9,562 nucleotides of DNA from NCBI GenBank assembly GCA_002067565.1, contig MVQZ01000053.1:1-9562 (forward strand), given 5' to 3'. Below the pieces are notes generated by a model. It was not told where the DNA came from, made no database searches, and was given only the letters and a program-made list of their open reading frames with translations. The position numbers and the translations under genes are program-made. This document shows positions 6,070-9,562 of this stretch, in pieces; position 1 is the first letter of the stretch, and every line of letters starts with the position of its first letter. The stretch comes from Methanobacterium sp. PtaU1.Bin242 (GTDB lineage Archaea; Methanobacteriota; Methanobacteria; Methanobacteriales; Methanobacteriaceae).

Positions 6070-7287
6070 TTAACCTTTTTTCAACAATTTATCCCACTCG
6101 GATATAATCTTTTCTTTATCGAAGTTTTCGGCTATTACTCTGCTGTTGGAGTAATTTTTTCCCAACTGGGAATCTTCTATCATTCTAATCATCAGATCAG
6201 ACAGCATTTCCTCTCCTTCAGTTAGGGGAACTTCTTTTACAGGGTTTAAAATGAGTTGGTTTGGCAAAGGCATTGTAAGAATGGCATGTTCACCAAGGTA
6301 AGGGTATGAAACCCGCCCCCCTAAATCCAGTTCGGGGCATAGAACCTCCCTGGGACCTGTCTTACAATCAACAGATATTATGGGAAGATTCATGGTTAAT
6401 GCTTCGATTAAAACTAGGGGCAACCCTTCCCACAGGGAGCTCAAAACGAAGCAATCACTCTCTTTAAGAAAGGGGAATATATTCTTCTGTTCTCCTAGAA
6501 GGTACACGTTATCGGTTAATTCTAAATCGGTGATCAGTTGTTCCAGTTTGCTTCTTAACACACCGTCACCGAGGATGAAGAGTTTGGCATGGGGGTGGTG
6601 GTCTACCACATCCCGGAAGCTCCGTATGAGAAACCACTGCCCCTTCTGTCTGGCGAGTCTACCAAGGTTGATGAAGTTGAAGGATTCATCCTTATTTCCA
6701 TTAAATAATTCCTTATATTCTTTTGGTAGTTCCTCCCGAGATAGCTTGATGTTTTCTTCTATATCCATCATGTTGTAGATGGTACATGTGTTTTGAACTC
6801 CATATTTTCTGTTTAATATCTTCTCGGTTTCTTTGGAGACGCATACAACCTTATCTGCCCTTGGGTAGAAGAATTTAATTAGATCCGTTTTTATCGTACT
6901 ATGGAGAAATATCTCCGGGTTGATGTGTTGAGTGGCGATTATCCGGACCTTGTTCCCGTAGAGCCACCGGCTTAACACTGCATGGAAATTGGCAACCTCA
7001 GATACGGAGATTATGGTTTCAATGCCCAGTTCATTGCATAGCTTGGTTATTTTAGGGGCGTATATAAAAAGGTCCAGCGTCCGTTTGAAGATGTTACCAT
7101 AGATATAACCCTCATTCAGGGTGTAATAGTCACCTTTAAATTCATATTTAGGGTTTTCCTCCATCAACGTTAAATAGGATACATAGCATCCCTCTTGATA
7201 GAGTTTGGAGCCCAATGTAGCGGCGAACCTTTCAGATCCACCTCCTACTTTCAATGATTCCACTAGAATTAAAACTTTCATTTTCAT
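6070..7287 (-). CDS. GT4 family glycosyltransferase (copy B of the B/B' pair)
   Basis: This 405-residue GT-B enzyme has an N-terminal glycine loop, SLKVGGGSER (11-20), then YPRADKVVCVSKETEK (141-156), INLGRLARQKGQWFLIRSF (206-224, donor phosphate binding) and the E-x7-E pair E287/E295 in WEGLPLVLIEAL. It also has VDCKTGPREVLCPEL (306-320); a DCxxGPxEI-like sequence here is seen in PglJ/AmsD-like GT4 enzymes that work on N-acetylhexosamine- or galactose-containing lipid-linked glycans. That is a hint, not an assignment. It aligns without gaps to B' (8018-9235), with about 249 of 405 residues identical by hand count. It has an extra C-terminal segment after the GT4 core compared with A and A'. 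The first ATG (7287) and a second at Met3 (7281) are both possible; the ribosome site is weak. Sampled parts are GC-richer than in B'. It lies between the methyltransferase and GT4 A' in the same run. Confidence 0.92.
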   Translation of the reverse strand: MKMKVLILVESLKVGGGSERFAATLGSKLYQEGCYVSYLTLMEENPKYEFKGDYYTLNEGYIYGNIFKRTLDLFIYAPKITKLCNELGIETIISVSEVANFHAVLSRWLYGNKVRIIATQHINPEIFLHSTIKTDLIKFFYPRADKVVCVSKETEKILNRKYGVQNTCTIYNMMDIEENIKLSREELPKEYKELFNGNKDESFNFINLGRLARQKGQWFLIRSFRDVVDHHPHAKLFILGDGVLRSKLEQLITDLELTDNVYLLGEQKNIFPFLKESDCFVLSSLWEGLPLVLIEALTMNLPIISVDCKTGPREVLCPELDLGGRVSYPYLGEHAILTMPLPNQLILNPVKEVPLTEGEEMLSDLMIRMIEDSQLGKNYSNSRVIAENFDKEKIISEWDKLLKKG

Positions 7288-7328
7288 ACCAAACTTTAGG
7301 GGGTTATTGGCTAAATGACTAAAATTAT

Positions 7329-7997
7329 CTATTCTATTTCTATTTTTAGAAAGATAAATCCTCCGAAGAGATGAGATGGAAATGCATAGAAGATTCTGGG
7401 GGATATCCGATAAAGGAAAGGAATTGCCAGTGGTCTGGTTACCAATTTAACTGGTTTATAACCCGCTTCAGTTACCACTTTAACCAATGATCTGGGGTTG
7501 AATTCATGGTAATGTGTGGGGTCGTAGCAAAATCGTTCCCCCCGGATCCAGCAGATAAGTTTTGTTGGATAGGCCCATTTATTTGGGCAGGACAGTATCA
7601 CTTTCCCATCATCATTTAGATTGTCTTTTAGTTTTTCTAAAGCATTTACAGGATTTTCAATGTGTTCAATTACATGCTGCATGTATATTACATCATAACT
7701 TCCTTCTACATTAAACAAATCTTGTATTTGAAAATTGAGGTCAGGATAATTGTCTTTGGCAATAGATACTGCTGAACCGTTTATGTCTATACCAACAGGG
7801 TCCACGTTGAACTTTTTTTTAAGTAGATAGCAGAATTCCCCTGTATTGGAGCCGATCTCTAAAATTTTATCATTATATGAAGGAGTGTGTAGTTTAAGAA
7901 TCTCCTGAAATTCCCAGTGATTTTCAGGATCTTCCTTTTTGTGATCCAATGCGTATTTTGAATCGTAAGGATTATTTTTGTTATCCATAATCATCAT
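7329..7997 (-). CDS. class I SAM-dependent methyltransferase (Methyltransf_11/23-like)
   Basis: This 222-residue Rossmann-fold methyltransferase has motif I ILEIGSNTGEF (45-55), the acidic residue that binds the SAM ribose in VGIDIN (D71), and YDVIYMQHVIEHIENP (101-116). DDGKVILSCPN (129-139) and DPTHYHEFNPRSL (159-171) follow; the latter is common in methyltransferases of sugar and glycan loci. The C-terminus is hydrophobic (PFLYRISPRIFYAF, then GGFIFLKIEIE) and may touch the membrane or the lipid-linked substrate. The gene lies between the paralogues B' (20-base gap) and B (41-base gap), so it probably methylates a sugar hydroxyl or a modified sugar of the same glycan. ATG 7997 gives MMIMDNKNNP without a clear ribosome site. 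A start at the third ATG (7988) would have TGATGAT upstream and lose 3 residues. The fold is certain, the substrate inferred. Confidence 0.9.
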   Translation of the reverse strand: MMIMDNKNNPYDSKYALDHKKEDPENHWEFQEILKLHTPSYNDKILEIGSNTGEFCYLLKKKFNVDPVGIDINGSAVSIAKDNYPDLNFQIQDLFNVEGSYDVIYMQHVIEHIENPVNALEKLKDNLNDDGKVILSCPNKWAYPTKLICWIRGERFCYDPTHYHEFNPRSLVKVVTEAGYKPVKLVTRPLAIPFLYRISPRIFYAFPSHLFGGFIFLKIEIE

Positions 7998-8017
7998 TTA
8001 TAATTGTTTTGGTAAAT

Positions 8018-9235
8018 TTATTTGTTTTGGAGCAGTTCATTCCATTGTGCCATGATTTTTTTTACATCGAAATTCTCTGCCTGCAAAAGACCATTTGAGT
8101 ATTTATTCTGTACTTCTTCATCTTCAATAATTTTAGTCATTAAATCTGCCAGGACATCTTCTTCTTTAATTAAAGGAACTTCATCTATATTGTTTAAAAG
8201 GAACTTATTAGGGGGGGTCTGAATTAAAATTCCTGAATTCCCATAGTATGGATATTCAATTTCTGTATCCAGATCTAATTCAGGACATAATATCTCCCGG
8301 GGTCCTGTTTTACAATCTGTGGATATGGTGGGTAAATTCACAGAAAGAGCTTCCACTAATACTAATCCAAATCCTTCCCATAAAGATGTGAAAACGAAAC
8401 AGTCACAATTTCCTAAAAAGGGGAATACATTTTCTACGTTCCCTAGAAGAAATACATTATTTTCTAAATTAAGTTCGTTAATTAAATATTCAAGATCGTG
8501 CTTTAAATCACCTTCACCGATGATAAACAACCGGGCATTTTCGAAATTATCAACCACTTTCTTGAAGCTTCGAATCAGGAACCACTGCCCCTTCTGGCGG
8601 TCCAATCTGCCAATGTTGATGAAGTTGAGATGATCTTCACCATGGCCAACCACTATTTCCTTATATTCAGATGGGAGCTCTTCCGGGGATAGCTTGATGT
8701 TTTCTTCTATATCCATCATGTTGTAAATGGTTAAGGTGTTTCCAACATCGTATTTTTCATTTAGAATCTTTTCAATCTCTTTAGAGACGCAAACAGTTTT
8801 ATCCGCACGTGGATAGAAGAATTTAATTAAATTTGATTTTATGCTGCTTTCCAGAAATATATCAGGGCTCATATGTTGAGATATTATAATTCTAGTTTCA
8901 TTACCAAAGAAATAGCGGCTCAAAAGGGCGTGGAAATTAGCGGGATCACCAGCGGAGATTATGGCGTCTATTTCCAGTTCTTCGCAAAGCTTTTTTACTC
9001 TGGGAGAGTATTTTAAAAGTTTAAAAAATCTTTTTATATTATTTCCGTAAATATCCTTTTCATTGAGGGTGTAATAATCTCCTTTAAACTCATATTTTGG
9101 ATCTTCATCGGACAACGTTAAAAATGAGACATCGTATCCTTCATCATGGAGTTCACTGCCCAGTATAGCGGCGAATTTATCTGATCCGCCGCCTATTTTC
9201 AATGAATCCACCAAGATTAAGATTTTCATGTTCAT
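8018..9235 (-). CDS. GT4 family glycosyltransferase (copy B' of the B/B' pair)
   Basis: This 405-residue GT-B enzyme is a paralogue of the product of 6070-7287 (equal length, no gaps needed). Motifs are SLKIGGGSDK (11-20), YPRADKTVCVSKEIEK (141-156), INIGRLDRQKGQWFLIRSF (206-224), the E-x7-E pair E287/E295 in WEGFGLVLVEAL, and TDCKTGPREILCPEL (306-320). The most divergent parts are residues about 68-80 and the last quarter, which may set acceptor choice. The start codon overlaps the stop of the preceding GT2 gene by 4 bases (ATGA), so translation is probably coupled. A second ATG at Met3 (9229) is possible. DNA is more AT-rich than in copy B. A run of seven C (coding strand) at 8217-8211 encodes part of QTPPNK. 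Expected role: adding a sugar to the lipid-linked glycan built by this operon. Confidence 0.92.
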   Translation of the reverse strand: MNMKILILVDSLKIGGGSDKFAAILGSELHDEGYDVSFLTLSDEDPKYEFKGDYYTLNEKDIYGNNIKRFFKLLKYSPRVKKLCEELEIDAIISAGDPANFHALLSRYFFGNETRIIISQHMSPDIFLESSIKSNLIKFFYPRADKTVCVSKEIEKILNEKYDVGNTLTIYNMMDIEENIKLSPEELPSEYKEIVVGHGEDHLNFINIGRLDRQKGQWFLIRSFKKVVDNFENARLFIIGEGDLKHDLEYLINELNLENNVFLLGNVENVFPFLGNCDCFVFTSLWEGFGLVLVEALSVNLPTISTDCKTGPREILCPELDLDTEIEYPYYGNSGILIQTPPNKFLLNNIDEVPLIKEEDVLADLMTKIIEDEEVQNKYSNGLLQAENFDVKKIMAQWNELLQNK

Positions 9236-9562
9236 ACCATGTTTACTTTGTTATTCAATCCTTTTAAAAATCCAATTCCATATCCTATGTGGATGGCTGG
9301 AAAGATCATCAGGGCAGAAATGTGTTTTAAACTGCCATACCTGGCTATTATGTTAAGTGTGTATAATATATCAATTATTAGATAAAGGATAACAGGTGAC
9401 CAGATCAGAATCAGATTAAAAAGGTTTATCTGACCAATCAAGAATAATATAGCACTTACTATTGAAAATAAGAGGTATAAAATTGCTAAAACTGGGATCA
9501 AATGGTAATACTTCAATGTCTCCCTGTATTTGTTTGCCAGTTTGTACCTTCCTTCCCCATAT
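9232..9562 (-). CDS. GT2 glycosyltransferase with C-terminal membrane domain, 5' part beyond the window
   Basis: A short reading from TTG 9516 would give a 94-residue membrane protein, but the frame stays open to the window edge and reads YGEGRYKLANKYRETLKYYHLIP. The pattern YGxGRxxLxxKY before the first membrane span is typical of ExoA-like GT2 enzymes just after their catalytic domain. So this is most likely the last 110 residues of a longer gene, not a small membrane protein. Hydrophobic segments follow: IPVLAILYLLFSIVSAILFL, then a span beginning LFNLILIWSPVI, and a third around ALMIFPAIHIGYGIGFLKG, whose H-x-GYGxGF is the usual end of this subfamily. It is the first visible gene of the - strand run and overlaps GT4 B' by 4 bases. 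The catalytic motifs (DDxS, DxD) must lie outside the window, so activity cannot be judged. Confidence 0.75.
   Translation of the reverse strand, partial: YGEGRYKLANKYRETLKYYHLIPVLAILYLLFSIVSAILFLIGQINLFNLILIWSPVILYLIIDILYTLNIIARYGSLKHISALMIFPAIHIGYGIGFLKGLNNKVNMV

Noticed and set aside
6380..6778. 132-residue + strand ORF inside GT4 B, and a similar one at 8319-8633 in B'
   Set aside because: Both lie antisense to well-supported GT4 genes at matching places. They are shadows of the conserved coding strand; their proteins are rich in S, K, R and N and show no domain.
6070..9235. B/B' repeats as ends of an insertion sequence or composite transposon
   Set aside because: The repeated sequence is full-length paralogous coding DNA. 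No transposase, terminal inverted repeat or target duplication is visible.

Overview
The window looks archaeal, most likely a methanogen of the Methanobacteriales. This is an inference from several signs: GGAG-type Shine-Dalgarno sites 6-7 nt before starts, AT-rich spacers with TATA-like boxes, a DPM1-like GT2 gene next to a DUF2304 gene, an Isf-like flavoprotein, and an MNT/HEPN pair. No rRNA or marker gene is present, so the assignment is not proven.

The left part (1-2268) is read on the + strand. It starts with the 3' end of a flavodoxin-fold/iron-sulfur flavoprotein gene. A decayed minimal nucleotidyltransferase (MNT) antitoxin gene and a HEPN (DUF86/HepT) toxin gene follow. The MNT frame is broken by a one-base loss exactly at the GS of its catalytic motif. 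Two further apparent indels lie at its 3' end and in the HEPN 5' end. A 21-bp tandem repeat and a probable promoter come next, then a GT2 dolichol-phosphate-sugar-synthase-like gene and a small DUF2304 membrane protein gene. These last two form a conserved type of pair.

The right part (2303-9562) is a tight seven-gene run on the - strand, read from right to left and convergent with the left part. It holds a GT2 C-terminal half (cut by the window edge), GT4 (B'), a SAM methyltransferase, GT4 (B), GT4 (A'), a Wzx-like flippase and GT4 (A). Gaps range from a 4-nt overlap to about 54 nt, so this is probably one operon whose promoter lies beyond the window. The four GT4 enzymes are two paralogous pairs. 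B and B' have equal length and are about 61% identical by hand count; A and A' sit on either side of the flippase.

Together the right-hand genes look like a surface glycan locus. GT2 and GT4 enzymes would build a lipid-linked oligosaccharide on the inner face of the membrane, a methyltransferase would modify a sugar, and the flippase would export the product. The GT2/DUF2304 pair could supply or use polyprenyl-phosphate sugars. The glycan itself (N-glycan, exopolysaccharide or other) cannot be read from the sequence. No tRNA, rRNA, CRISPR array or insertion sequence was seen, and no stretch longer than 300 bases lacks a gene.
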